A DNA stretch of 64,000 nucleotides from Bradyrhizobium nitroreducens (GTDB lineage: Bacteria; Pseudomonadota; Alphaproteobacteria; Rhizobiales; Xanthobacteraceae), in NCBI RefSeq assembly GCF_002776695.1, contig NZ_LFJC01000003.1, forward strand, positions 3,447,181-3,511,180. Reading direction: 5' to 3'. Made by a program: the position numbers and the translations under genes. The notes under the pieces were generated by a model that saw only the letters and a list, made by a program, of their open reading frames with translations, ran no database searches and was not told the origin of the DNA. Each line of letters opens with the position of its first letter. Within the stretch, counting starts at the first letter, position 1. This document shows positions 8,421 through 16,418 of this stretch, piece after piece.

Positions 8421-8434
8421 TTGACTCACATCAA
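8421..8434 (-). promoter_or_regulatory. FixK/FNR-type binding site upstream of the cytochrome c gene
   Basis: Read on the minus strand the site is TTGATGTGAGTCAA, matching the TTGA-N6-TCAA consensus of FixK2/FNR regulators (TTGAT-N4-ATCAA with one change). It is centred about 60 bp before the cytochrome c start codon, a suitable place for an activator site. It is inferred from sequence only. Confidence 0.65.
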
Positions 8435-8484
8435 GACTGGCTTCCAGCCTAAAGGTTGCGAAAACCTGTCGCGTACGATCGGTC

Positions 8485-8785
8485 CGCGCCTAACCGCGCA
8501 CCAGCGAGACCAGCCAGTTGCGGCCGAACAGCACGAGGATCGCGAGCGCGTAGACAATAGTGCTCCCGACGGCCAACAGAACAACGTCAATTCATCCCGG
8601 AAGTGCATCGAGCCCAGCGAGGCACCGCTGAAGTGCGCAATCAGCCAGAAGGCGGCGGCGAGGACGATCCCGGTCAGCAAAAATTTGCCGAGCGACATCA
8701 GCCAGGCGCGGTCCAGCACGAGAAAGCCGCGCCGCACGGCGAAGAACAGCACCAGCAGCAGAATGTTCGTCAGTTGTGGTGGCAT
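8485..8785 (-). pseudogene. Chimeric remnant: DUF1127 start fused to a frameshifted murJ 3' end
   Basis: On the minus strand this begins with the same AGGAG site and first codons (MPPQLT) as the DUF1127 gene. At about 8761-8763 it switches to sequence matching the last 91 codons of murJ (compare 9666-9943). The match runs to the MurJ stop region, with the conserved RRGFLVLDRAW and HFRDEL segments. One base is missing after the RDEL codons relative to murJ, which throws the frame, so the tail is read as unrelated sequence. A lone C-terminal pair of MurJ helices would not form a flippase. It is best seen as a rearrangement scar. Confidence 0.85.
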
Positions 8786-8826
8786 CGGATGCTCCTGCTG
8801 TTGAGCCGGCAGGGAGAGTGGCCACG

Positions 8827-8857
8827 AAAAAGGCCCCGTCCGATGCCGGCGGGGCCT
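8827..8857 (-). terminator. Terminator hairpin, module copy 2
   Basis: Same GGCCCCG / CGGGGCC stem as copy 1, here followed by TTTTT on the minus strand, 27 nt after the micro-ORF stop. Confidence 0.75.
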
Positions 8858-8884
8858 GGTGGAAAAGATGTCGTCGTCGAATTG

Positions 8885-8962
8885 CTAGCGCACGACTCCT
8901 CCCACGGCCCAGCCGAAGCGGGTCATGTTCGAGAGGTTGACGTTGCGCACGGATTTGATCAT
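8885..8962 (-). CDS. 25-residue micro-ORF, copy 2
   Basis: ATG at 8962, TAG at 8885-8887, 25 residues. The first 12 residues (MIKSVRNVNLSN) differ from copy 1 at most positions. The last 13 (MTRFGWAVGGVVR) are identical, with identical codons. Start, stop and terminator spacing match copy 1 exactly. A promoter with extended -10 ends 6 nt before the ATG, again predicting a leaderless mRNA. The product is not recognised. Confidence 0.5.
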   Translation of the reverse strand: MIKSVRNVNLSNMTRFGWAVGGVVR

Positions 8963-8968
8963 GAGGCG

Positions 8969-8997
8969 TCAGTACCACGGCGATCGCACAAAATCAA
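8969..8997 (-). promoter_or_regulatory. Promoter of micro-ORF copy 2
   Basis: -35 TTGATT (8992-8997), 17-bp spacer ending in TGG (extended -10), -10 TACTGA (8969-8974). The distance to the ATG is 6 nt, as in copy 1. Confidence 0.55.
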
Positions 8998-9092
8998 GAG
9001 ATGCGCGGAGGCTTGTTGCATCCTGGAGGCGAGCCCCTCATGCTGACCACGTTCCAAGCGCGTTCTGCTGCGGGCAAACTTCGCAGGTCCTG

Positions 9093-9650
9093 ATGTCGAT
9101 CCGAAAGATCATTTTGCTGAACGCCCTGCTCGTTTCGAGCGTTGGCGTATTGGGCGTGCTGACAGACGAGCCGTACTGGCGAGCCGTAGGACATGCCCCA
9201 TGGCTCTACGACTATTTTTTCTGGCTGGCGCTGGCGCTTAACGGACCGTCCGGCTTCCTCGCTGACTACGCGGCCTGGCTCGCCATCGATAGCTTCCATC
9301 TCCATCGGCAAATGCGGGTGCTGGCGGAGCACGAATGGCAGTTTGCCATTCAGTATGCGCTTTGGCTTTTGCTTCTCTGGCCCCAGTGGCAGGCCTACGA
9401 TATTCTCGTGCGCTGGTGCAGAGGTCATCCCCATCGCGAGGCCGCGCTCCGCATGGCGGCGTTGAGCATCGCCTTGGTTGGCTGCGTCTGGGCTTACCAA
9501 TCCTGGCAACCGAGCCACCGGGTCGGGCTCTTTTTCATCGATCGCTTTTTTTGGGTTGCGCGCGCGATCGGTCTCGGACTCTCAGGTATCGTCGTCCTTC
9601 TCTATGGCCAACTGGAGCAGGTCCGCACTTCGCAGGTGAAGCGGATCTGA
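9093..9650 (+). CDS. Hypothetical integral membrane protein
   Basis: Start taken at ATG 9093, giving MSIRKII followed at once by a hydrophobic segment; the longer frame runs back into module copy 2 and is unlikely to be coding. The product is 185 residues with about five hydrophobic stretches (near residues 6-24, 40-66, 87-104, 120-137 and 146-172). Aromatic and tryptophan residues are frequent. No family signature is recognised. It is convergent with murJ, with 20 bp between the two stop codons. Codon use is less GC-rich than in murJ, and the gene sits in a rearranged stretch, so recent acquisition is possible. Confidence 0.6.
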   Translation: MSIRKIILLNALLVSSVGVLGVLTDEPYWRAVGHAPWLYDYFFWLALALNGPSGFLADYAAWLAIDSFHLHRQMRVLAEHEWQFAIQYALWLLLLWPQWQAYDILVRWCRGHPHREAALRMAALSIALVGCVWAYQSWQPSHRVGLFFIDRFFWVARAIGLGLSGIVVLLYGQLEQVRTSQVKRI

Positions 9651-9670
9651 CGAACCTAATCGATACGCGC

Positions 9671-11197
9671 CTAGCCGCGCACCAGCGCGACCAGCCACTT
9701 GCGGCCGAACAGCACGAGGATCGCGAGCGCGTAGACGATCGTGCCGCCGACGGCGAGCAGGACCAGCATCAATTCATCCCGGAAGTGCATCGCGCCCAGC
9801 CAGGACCAGCTGAAGCGCGCAATCAACCAAAACGCGGCAGCGAGGATGAGGCCGGTCAGCACGAACTTGGCGAGCGAAAGCAGCCAGGCGCGGTCGAGCA
9901 CGAGAAAGCCGCGCCGGACGGCGAAGAACAGCACCAGCAGCAGATTGGTCCAGACGCCGACGGCGGTGGCGAGCGCGAGGCCGATCTGCGCGAGCGACCC
10001 CATCAGGGCGACCTTCAGCGCGACATTGACCGCGATACCGGTCAGCGACGCCCGCACCGGCGTCGCTGTGTCCTTGCGCGCGTAGAAGGTCGCGACCGCG
10101 CTGCGGATCAGCACGAAGGGGATCAGGCCGATGGCATAGGCCGCGAGCGTGCCGCCTGCGGCCACCGCATCGGCCTTGGAGAATGCGCCGCGGGCGAACA
10201 GCGCGCGCATGATCTCGTCGGGCACGGTGAGGAAGGCCGCGACGAACGGGATCGAGAACAGCAGCGTGAAATCGAAGGCGCGGCGCTGCGCCTTCATCGC
10301 GCCGTCATGGTCGTTGGCCGTGATCCGTTTCGACATCTCCGGCAGCAGCACCGTGCCGATGGCGATGCCGATGACGCCGATCGGGAGCTGGTTGAGCCGG
10401 TCGGCATAATAGAGCGCCGACAGCGCGCCGGCGGGCAGGAAGGTCGCGATGATGGTGTCCGCGAACAGCGCGACCTGCGTGCCCATCGAGCCGAGCGTCG
10501 CGGGGCCCAGTGCCTTGAAGAAACCGCGCACGTCCTCGTCGAGCTTCAAAGGCGCAAAGCGCGGCAGGCCGCCATGGCGCGCGAGATCGCCGGCCAGCAG
10601 GAAATATTGCAGGAAACCGGAAATGAGAACGCCCCAGGCGGCGGCATGGCCCGCGGTCGGAAACCAGACGGCGACCGCCAGCGTCATCATCATCGCGACG
10701 TTGAGGAAGATCGAGGCGGCCGCGGCGCTGGCAAAGCGCTGCATCACGTTGAGCATGCCGCCGTAGAGCGTCACCAGGGTGATCAGCAGAAGGTAGGGAA
10801 AGGTGATCCGGGTCAGTTCGATCGCGAGCTTGCGCTGCTCGGCGTCTTCGGAAAAGCCCGGCGCCAGAATGCTCATGGCTTGCGGCATGAACAGCCAGGC
10901 AACGATCAGCAGCACCACCTGCGAGGCCAGGAGCAGCGTGAAGATGCGGTCGGCGAACAAATGTGCAGCCGCCTCCCCCTTCTCGCCATGGACATGCGCA
11001 TAGGCCGGCACCCAGGCGGCGTTGAAGGCGCCCTCGGCGAAGATCGCACGAAAATGATTGGGCAGCCGCAGCGCCACGAAAAAGGCGTCGGCCACGGGGC
11101 CGGCGCCGAGGATCGCCGCGAGCATGATGTCGCGGGCAAACCCCGTCACCCGCGAGAGCAGCGTGTAACCACCGACCGTGAAAATGCGTCCGAGCAT
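9671..11197 (-). CDS. murJ: Lipid II flippase MurJ (MviN)
   Basis: A 508-residue polytopic membrane protein of the MOP exporter superfamily. MurJ moves lipid II across the inner membrane during peptidoglycan synthesis. The N-terminus has the family motif YTLLSRVTGFARD, followed by the GPVADAFFVA segment. Charged residues within predicted helices, such as those in RSAVATFYARKD near 365, suit a substrate cavity. Length and about 14 hydrophobic helices are standard. It is apparently monocistronic, preceded by an intergenic palindrome. Its 3' end is the source of the duplicated fragment at 8485-8761. Confidence 0.95.
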   Translation of the reverse strand: MLGRIFTVGGYTLLSRVTGFARDIMLAAILGAGPVADAFFVALRLPNHFRAIFAEGAFNAAWVPAYAHVHGEKGEAAAHLFADRIFTLLLASQVVLLIVAWLFMPQAMSILAPGFSEDAEQRKLAIELTRITFPYLLLITLVTLYGGMLNVMQRFASAAAASIFLNVAMMMTLAVAVWFPTAGHAAAWGVLISGFLQYFLLAGDLARHGGLPRFAPLKLDEDVRGFFKALGPATLGSMGTQVALFADTIIATFLPAGALSALYYADRLNQLPIGVIGIAIGTVLLPEMSKRITANDHDGAMKAQRRAFDFTLLFSIPFVAAFLTVPDEIMRALFARGAFSKADAVAAGGTLAAYAIGLIPFVLIRSAVATFYARKDTATPVRASLTGIAVNVALKVALMGSLAQIGLALATAVGVWTNLLLVLFFAVRRGFLVLDRAWLLSLAKFVLTGLILAAAFWLIARFSWSWLGAMHFRDELMLVLLAVGGTIVYALAILVLFGRKWLVALVRG

Positions 11198-11259
11198 GCG
11201 TCTGTTTTAGAGACTTAGCGAACAGAGGTCGAATGCATCTTGCGATGCGCATTACTGAG

Positions 11260-11411
11260 CCCTCTCCCCTTGTGGGAGAGGGCGGCGCCGGAGGTAGACA
11301 CAAACTCACTCGGGTGAGGGGTCTCCCTCGCAGCATTCCGTGCGGAGAGAGACCCCTCACCCGTCTCGCCGCTTCGCGGCGAGCCCCCCTCTCCCACAAG
11401 GGGAGAGGGGA
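11260..11411. repeat. Nested inverted repeat (CCTCTCCCCTTGTGGGAGAGG type)
   Basis: Outer arms CCTCTCCCCTTGTGGGAGAGG and its reverse complement lie at 11261-11282 and about 11387-11408. Inner arms GGGTGAGGGGTCTC and GAGACCCCTCACCC lie between them. The whole could fold into one long hairpin. This is a common dispersed element in Bradyrhizobiaceae. It lies between murJ and the aminotransferase gene. Confidence 0.85.
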
Positions 11412-11423
11412 AGAAAAGCAAGC

Positions 11424-12605
11424 TCAGCCCGCCAGCGCGCCTTGCACGGCGGCGATCACCCGCTCCTGGTCGGCTTCGGTCAGATAGGCATGCATCGGCA
11501 GGCTGATGACGTCCTGCGACAGGCTCTCGCAACCCGGCAGGCCGCCGTCGGCGACCGGATAGTGCTTGTAGGCGGTCTGCTGATGCATCGACTTGCCGTA
11601 ATAGATCGCGGTCGGCACGCCCTGGGCCTTCAGCGCAGCGGCAAAGCCGTCGCGATCGGTGCCTTTGGGAAGACGGATCGTGTACTGCGCCCAGACCGAG
11701 GTATTGCCGGGCGCCAGGCGCGGCACGGTCACGACATTGGACAGCCCACGCGCGTAGCGCTCCGCCACCCTGTTGCGGGCCGCGATCTCGTCGTCAAAGA
11801 TCTTCAGCTTCTCGATCAGTACCGCGGCCTGCATGGTGTCGAGCCGGCCGGTCAGGCCGAGGCGGACGTTGTCGTATTTGTCGACGCCCTGCCCGTGCAC
11901 GCGGATGCTGCGCAAGGTCGCCGCGAGCTCGTCGTCATCGGTGAAGATCGCGCCGCCGTCGCCGAAGCAGCCGAGCGGTTTAGCCGGGAAGAAGCTGGTC
12001 GCGGTGGCGAGCCCGAAGGTGCCGAGCTTGCGGCCCTTGTAGCTGGCGCCAAAGCCTTGAGCGGCGTCGTCGAGCACGAACAGGCCCTCGGCCTTGGCGA
12101 TCTCGGCGATGGCGTCGTGATCGGCGGGCTGACCGAACAGGTCGACCGGAATCACCGCAACCGGCTTGAGGCCGGCCTTGCGCGCGGTCGCGATGCCGCG
12201 CTTGAGCGAATCCGGGCTCATGTTGAAGGTGGTCTCGTCCACGTCGACGTAAACCGGCGTCGCGCCGGTTCGCGCCACCGGCGATGCCGTCGCGATGAAG
12301 GTGAAGGACGGACACAGCACGGCATCGCCGGGCCCGACGTTCTTCGCCATCATCACCATCAGGATCGCGTCGGTGCCGCTGGCGCAGGCGACGACGTGCC
12401 TGGCGCCGCTGTAGGCCGCGAGCTGCTTCTCGAGTTCGAACACCTCGGGGCCATTGACGAACTGGCAATGGTCCATCACGCGCTTGACGGCTTCATCGAG
12501 CGAGGCTCCGAGCCGGCGGCGCTGCGAGGCGACGTCGATGAAGGGAATGGGTTCGGAACGCAGATGCTGGTTCATGACGCCTTGCTGGTTTTGAGCGGTC
12601 GACAT
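11424..12605 (-). CDS. DegT/DnrJ/EryC1/StrS family sugar aminotransferase
   Basis: A 393-residue PLP enzyme of the nucleotide-sugar aminotransferase family. The pattern is clear: PFIDVASQRRRLG at the N-terminus, the ACASGTDAI loop, CPSFTFIATA, the aspartate in VLDDAAQGFGA, and the Schiff-base lysine in FFPAKPLGCFGDGG. Such enzymes transfer an amino group from glutamate to a keto-sugar nucleotide. It follows the Gfo/Idh dehydrogenase by 9 bp. This pairing suits a WbpB/WbpE-like route in which the dehydrogenase makes the 3-keto sugar that this enzyme aminates. The exact sugar is unknown. Confidence 0.9.
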   Translation of the reverse strand: MSTAQNQQGVMNQHLRSEPIPFIDVASQRRRLGASLDEAVKRVMDHCQFVNGPEVFELEKQLAAYSGARHVVACASGTDAILMVMMAKNVGPGDAVLCPSFTFIATASPVARTGATPVYVDVDETTFNMSPDSLKRGIATARKAGLKPVAVIPVDLFGQPADHDAIAEIAKAEGLFVLDDAAQGFGASYKGRKLGTFGLATATSFFPAKPLGCFGDGGAIFTDDDELAATLRSIRVHGQGVDKYDNVRLGLTGRLDTMQAAVLIEKLKIFDDEIAARNRVAERYARGLSNVVTVPRLAPGNTSVWAQYTIRLPKGTDRDGFAAALKAQGVPTAIYYGKSMHQQTAYKHYPVADGGLPGCESLSQDVISLPMHAYLTEADQERVIAAVQGALAG

Positions 12606-12614
12606 GGAAAGGGA

Positions 12615-13619
12615 TCAGCCGGCAACGCGGCGCGGGCCCTTGAGGGCGGGCGATTTGGCCGCGGGCCGCGACGGCGTCTCGAGGCACTGGGTCGCGATCT
12701 CGAGGCTGGCGACGCCCTCGTCGCCGGTGACCGCCGGCGTCTCGCCGTTGCGCACCGCCTTGAGGAACGCGATCAGCTCGGCGCGCAGCGGCTCGTCATG
12801 TCCGACCGGCAGATGCCGCATCGAGTAGCTGCCATCCGGCTTGAAGCCGAAACATTCGGTGACCTGGCGCGTCAAGAGATCGCCCATCACGTATTTGCCG
12901 CGGGTCGCGACCGTGACGCTGCGCGCCTTGAACGGCGTCAGCCAGTTGGTGTTGATGTGCGCGAGCACGCCGTTGGCGGTGCGGAACTGCAACAGCGCGA
13001 TGTCCTCGCGCTCGGCGACCGCGCTCGACAGCTGCGGCTGCACCTCGACGATGTCCGATTCGGTGAACCAGCGGATCAGGTCGATGTCGTGCACGGCGAG
13101 GTCGATGACGACGCCGACATTGGACATACGCGGCGGGAACGGGCCGACGCGGGTGATCGCGATGGAGAGAATGTCCTCGCCCGCAATCGCCTGCTTGACG
13201 GCGGCGACCGCCGGATTGAAGCGCTCGACATGGCCGACCATCAGCGTCACGCCCGCCTTGTGCGCGGCGGCGACGATCTCGCGGCCCTCCGCCACCGTGG
13301 AGGCGATCGGCTTCTCGACCAGGACATGGATGTTCTTGGCGATGCAGGCGAGCGCGACCTCGTGATGCAGATGGGTGGGAGCCGCGATGGTGACGGCGTC
13401 GACGCCGGCGGCGAACAGCGCGTCGAGCGTCTCGAAGCTCGGACAGTTGGCGAGCTCGGTCGCGCGGGTGCGATGTGCGTGTGAAGGATCGACGACGCCG
13501 ACGAGGTTGACCCCGGGCAGGCCGCTGAGCACGCGCGCATGGTTGCTGCCCATCACGCCGGCGCCAATGACACCGACGCGCAAGCCGGCCTTTGCCGGTG
13601 CAGATCCTTTGGAACTCAT
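12615..13619 (-). CDS. Gfo/Idh/MocA family sugar oxidoreductase
   Basis: A 334-residue NAD(P)-dependent dehydrogenase. The Rossmann fingerprint GVIGAGVMGSNHARV is at 16-30, the EKP motif in HVLVEKPIA near 110, and the substrate-binding DLAVHDIDLI further on. It is upstream of and nearly touching the sugar aminotransferase gene, so the two are probably one operon for an amino sugar of the O-antigen. It resembles WbpB-type UDP-sugar 3-dehydrogenases in context, but the substrate is inferred. A proline- and lysine-rich tail ends the protein. Confidence 0.88.
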   Translation of the reverse strand: MSSKGSAPAKAGLRVGVIGAGVMGSNHARVLSGLPGVNLVGVVDPSHAHRTRATELANCPSFETLDALFAAGVDAVTIAAPTHLHHEVALACIAKNIHVLVEKPIASTVAEGREIVAAAHKAGVTLMVGHVERFNPAVAAVKQAIAGEDILSIAITRVGPFPPRMSNVGVVIDLAVHDIDLIRWFTESDIVEVQPQLSSAVAEREDIALLQFRTANGVLAHINTNWLTPFKARSVTVATRGKYVMGDLLTRQVTECFGFKPDGSYSMRHLPVGHDEPLRAELIAFLKAVRNGETPAVTGDEGVASLEIATQCLETPSRPAAKSPALKGPRRVAG

Positions 13620-13799
13620 CTGAGTAAACCCCGATTCAACGCAAATCCCCGGCGCGCTTCTAGCACGGACGCCACATTTGTGGCGAATGCCGCCCTCGCG
13701 GCCCGGACACGATTTGATTCAAAAAGTTACACGTTCCCCGGGCCTTAGCCGAAAAATATCGCCTGTGGGACCCGGGTCGCGTGATTCGGAGCTTGCTGG

Positions 13800-15218
13800 T
13801 TACGACCTTTGATAGTCGTCTTCAATCCGGATGATGTCGTCTTCCCCGAGATAGGAGCCGGTCTGGACCTCGATCAGTTCCAGCTGGATCTTGCCGGGAT
13901 TCTCCATCCGGTGGACCGCGCCCATCGGGATGTAGATGGACTCGTTCTCGTGCACCGTCTTCACGGTCTCGTTCACGGTCACCTGCGCGGTGCCGCGGAC
14001 CACGATCCAGTGCTCGGCGCGATGGTGGTGCTTCTGCAGCGACAGCCGCCCGCCCGGCTTCACCACGATGCGCTTGACCTGGTGGCGCTCGCCATTGTCG
14101 ACCGACTGGTAGCTGCCCCAGGGCCGGTGCACCTTGAGATGCTCCTCGGTGACCTTCGGCGCGACCGCTTTCAGCTTGGTGACGAGCCGCTTTAGGCCGT
14201 TGGCATCCTTCTGGCGCGAGACCAGCACCGCATCCGCGGTTGCGACCACGATGAGATCGTCGACGCCTTCGAGCGCGACCAGCGCGGAATCGGTGGTGAC
14301 GTTGCAATTGCGGGAATCCTCGAACACGGCGCTGCCGTGCGAGGCGTTACCTTGTGCGTCCTTCTCGGACAACTCCCACACCGCGTGCCAGGAGCCGACG
14401 TCGGACCAGCCGCAGGACACCGGCACGACCGCCGCACGCGATGTCTTCTCCATAACGGCATAGTCGATCGAGATCGCCTTCGCCGCGCCGAACGCCTCCG
14501 GCTCCAGCGTCACGAAGCCGAGATCGCGGCTGGCATTGTTGACCGCATGGGTGACGGCCTCGACGCTTGCCGCGTCGACCTTGCGGTATTCGTCGAGCAG
14601 CACGCTCGCCGGGAACATGAAGTTGCCGCTGTTCCAGAGATAGCCCGAATTGACGTAGTCGGAGGCCTTCACCGCGTCCGGCTTCTCGACGAAGCGCGCG
14701 ACCGCATGCACCTCGCCGGAGATCACCTCGCCCGGATTGATGTAGCCGTATTCCGTCGCCGGCCGCTCCGGCTTGACGCCGAAGGTGACGATACGCCCGG
14801 TGCTCGCAGCAGTGAGACCCTCGCGGCAGGCGGCGACGAAAGCGGCATTGTCCTGCACCACGTGATCGGCGGCGAGCGCGAGCACGATGGCTTCACTGGC
14901 GCGGTTCTGCGCGAACACCGCGCCCGCGGCAATCGCTGGTCCGGAATCGCGCCGCATCGGCTCGAGGATCACGTCGGCCTCGATGCCGATCTCGGCGAGC
15001 TGCTCCAGCACCATGAAGCGATAGGAGGCGTTGGTGATGACGATCGGGCGATCGAACAGGGAGGGGTCGGAGACGCGCAGCAGCGTGTCCTGGAAGGTCG
15101 AGCGCGTACCGAACAGCGGCAGGAACTGCTTGGGCCGCACCTCGCGCGAAGCCGGCCACAGCCGCGTGCCGGCGCCGCCGCACATGATCAGGGGGATTAT
15201 GCGTTTGTCCATCGTCAT
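13800..15218 (-). CDS. manC: Mannose-1-phosphate guanylyltransferase / mannose-6-phosphate isomerase
   Basis: Start taken at ATG 15218 (MTMDKRIIPL), one base after the upstream epimerase's stop codon; 472 residues. The N-terminal nucleotidyltransferase domain has the pyrophosphorylase signature CGGAGTRLWPASREVRPKQF. The C-terminal cupin domain has KPGGRLSLQKHHHRAEHW and is the isomerase half. The bifunctional enzyme makes GDP-mannose from fructose-6-phosphate via mannose-6-phosphate (with phosphomannomutase elsewhere). GDP-mannose would feed O-antigen and core glycosyltransferases in this region. It is translationally close to the epimerase gene. Confidence 0.93.
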   Translation of the reverse strand: MTMDKRIIPLIMCGGAGTRLWPASREVRPKQFLPLFGTRSTFQDTLLRVSDPSLFDRPIVITNASYRFMVLEQLAEIGIEADVILEPMRRDSGPAIAAGAVFAQNRASEAIVLALAADHVVQDNAAFVAACREGLTAASTGRIVTFGVKPERPATEYGYINPGEVISGEVHAVARFVEKPDAVKASDYVNSGYLWNSGNFMFPASVLLDEYRKVDAASVEAVTHAVNNASRDLGFVTLEPEAFGAAKAISIDYAVMEKTSRAAVVPVSCGWSDVGSWHAVWELSEKDAQGNASHGSAVFEDSRNCNVTTDSALVALEGVDDLIVVATADAVLVSRQKDANGLKRLVTKLKAVAPKVTEEHLKVHRPWGSYQSVDNGERHQVKRIVVKPGGRLSLQKHHHRAEHWIVVRGTAQVTVNETVKTVHENESIYIPMGAVHRMENPGKIQLELIEVQTGSYLGEDDIIRIEDDYQRS

Positions 15219-15219
15219 C

Positions 15220-16209
15220 TCAAACCTTGAAGTAGTCCCGATACCAGGTGACAAAATTATGGACCCCATGCTCGATCGGCGTTGACGGTGCAAAGCCGGT
15301 GTCGCGCATCAAATCCTCGACATCCGCGAACGTTTCCAGCACATCTCCCGGCTGCATCGGCAGCAATTCTTTGATCGCCGTCCGGCCCAGCTCCCGCTCC
15401 AGAAGACCGACAACGTGCATCAGTTCCTCGGGGCGGTGATTGCCGACATTGTAGAGCTTAAACGGCGCATTTGCGGCAGCCGGATCGTCCGCGGGCACGA
15501 GATCGACCAGCTTGGACACGACACGCGTGACGTCATCAATATAGGTGAAGTCGCGGCGCATCTTGCCATGGTTAAAGAGCCGGATCGGCTTGCCCGCCAT
15601 GATGGCGTTCACGAACAGGAACATGGCCATATCGGGCCGTCCCCATGGCCCGTAGATGGTAAAGAAGCGCAGGCCCGTGACCGGCAGGCGATAGAGATGG
15701 CTGTAGGACTGCGCCATCACCTCGTTCGCCTTCTTGGTCGCGGCGTAGAAGCTGACGGGATGGTCGGTCCGGTCCGCAACCGCAAATGGCATTTTTGTGT
15801 TGGCGCCATAAACGGAAGATGACGAAGCGTAGACGAGATGGCGGCAGCCGTTGTTGCGGCAGCCTTCGAGCACGTTGAGGAATCCGACGAGATTGGAATC
15901 GACATAGGCGTGCGGCTGCTCGATCGAGTAGCGCACGCCGGCCTGCGCCGCCAGATGCACGACCTCGGTGAAACGATGCCGCGCAAACAGCGCCGTCATC
16001 GTCTCGCGGTCGGCCAGATCGGCCTCGACGAAGGAGAAACGGGAGTCGCTCTGCAACAGCGCCAGGCGTGCCCGCTTCAGCGCCGGATCATAATAGCTGT
16101 TGACATTGTCGAGCCCGACGACGGTGCGGCCCTCGCCCAGGAACTGCCGGGCGACGTGAAAGCCGATGAAGCCGGCCGCCCCCGTGACCAAAATCGCCTG
16201 ATCTGTCAT
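15220..16209 (-). CDS. NAD-dependent nucleotide-sugar epimerase, UDP-glucuronate 4-epimerase type
   Basis: A 329-residue short-chain dehydrogenase/reductase of the extended class. The NAD loop GAAGFIGFHVA is at 11-21, then AGVRYSIEQPHAYV, the catalytic SSSSVYG and YAATKKAN (Y-x3-K), and GPWGRPDMA. The combination VRYS plus GPWGRPDMA is characteristic of UDP-glucuronate 4-epimerases (CapI/LspL type), which make UDP-galacturonate. It heads a pair with manC, with 1 bp between them. The product sugar is inferred from these motifs. Confidence 0.88.
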   Translation of the reverse strand: MTDQAILVTGAAGFIGFHVARQFLGEGRTVVGLDNVNSYYDPALKRARLALLQSDSRFSFVEADLADRETMTALFARHRFTEVVHLAAQAGVRYSIEQPHAYVDSNLVGFLNVLEGCRNNGCRHLVYASSSSVYGANTKMPFAVADRTDHPVSFYAATKKANEVMAQSYSHLYRLPVTGLRFFTIYGPWGRPDMAMFLFVNAIMAGKPIRLFNHGKMRRDFTYIDDVTRVVSKLVDLVPADDPAAANAPFKLYNVGNHRPEELMHVVGLLERELGRTAIKELLPMQPGDVLETFADVEDLMRDTGFAPSTPIEHGVHNFVTWYRDYFKV

Positions 16210-16418
16210 CCTGTTCCCTGGGGCTCGCTTGCCCCAACCTGTTTAGCCGCCACTTTGATGGGGTCGCAATAGGCGCACCGCTCCCCATGAGGCTTCCTCA
16301 TGGCGTCCTTAACGACGGCTATTGCATGATCGGCGCCAAAACCATACCAAAGCGGCCGAATTCGGCGCCTCGCGTCGGGTTGCCTCAAATCATCGCAAAC
16401 CGAGCTCAAGCGGGCGAG

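Larger units (their letters stand above)
8763..9040. repeat. Duplicated module, copy 2
   Basis: Second copy of 7549-7825, in the same orientation, joined at its 8763 end to the murJ remnant. It keeps the ribosome binding site, terminator, 25-codon ORF and promoter geometry. The central 101 nt are identical to copy 1. Confidence 0.9.

Noticed and set aside
9335..11218. 627-codon + strand frame opposite murJ
   Set aside because: Antisense shadow of murJ. Its residue composition is low-complexity Arg/Gln/His/Glu-rich.
11260..11411. Long hairpin considered as a CRISPR or transposon end
   Set aside because: There are no regularly spaced direct repeats with unique spacers and no transposase frame. 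It matches the dispersed palindromic repeats seen elsewhere in the window.
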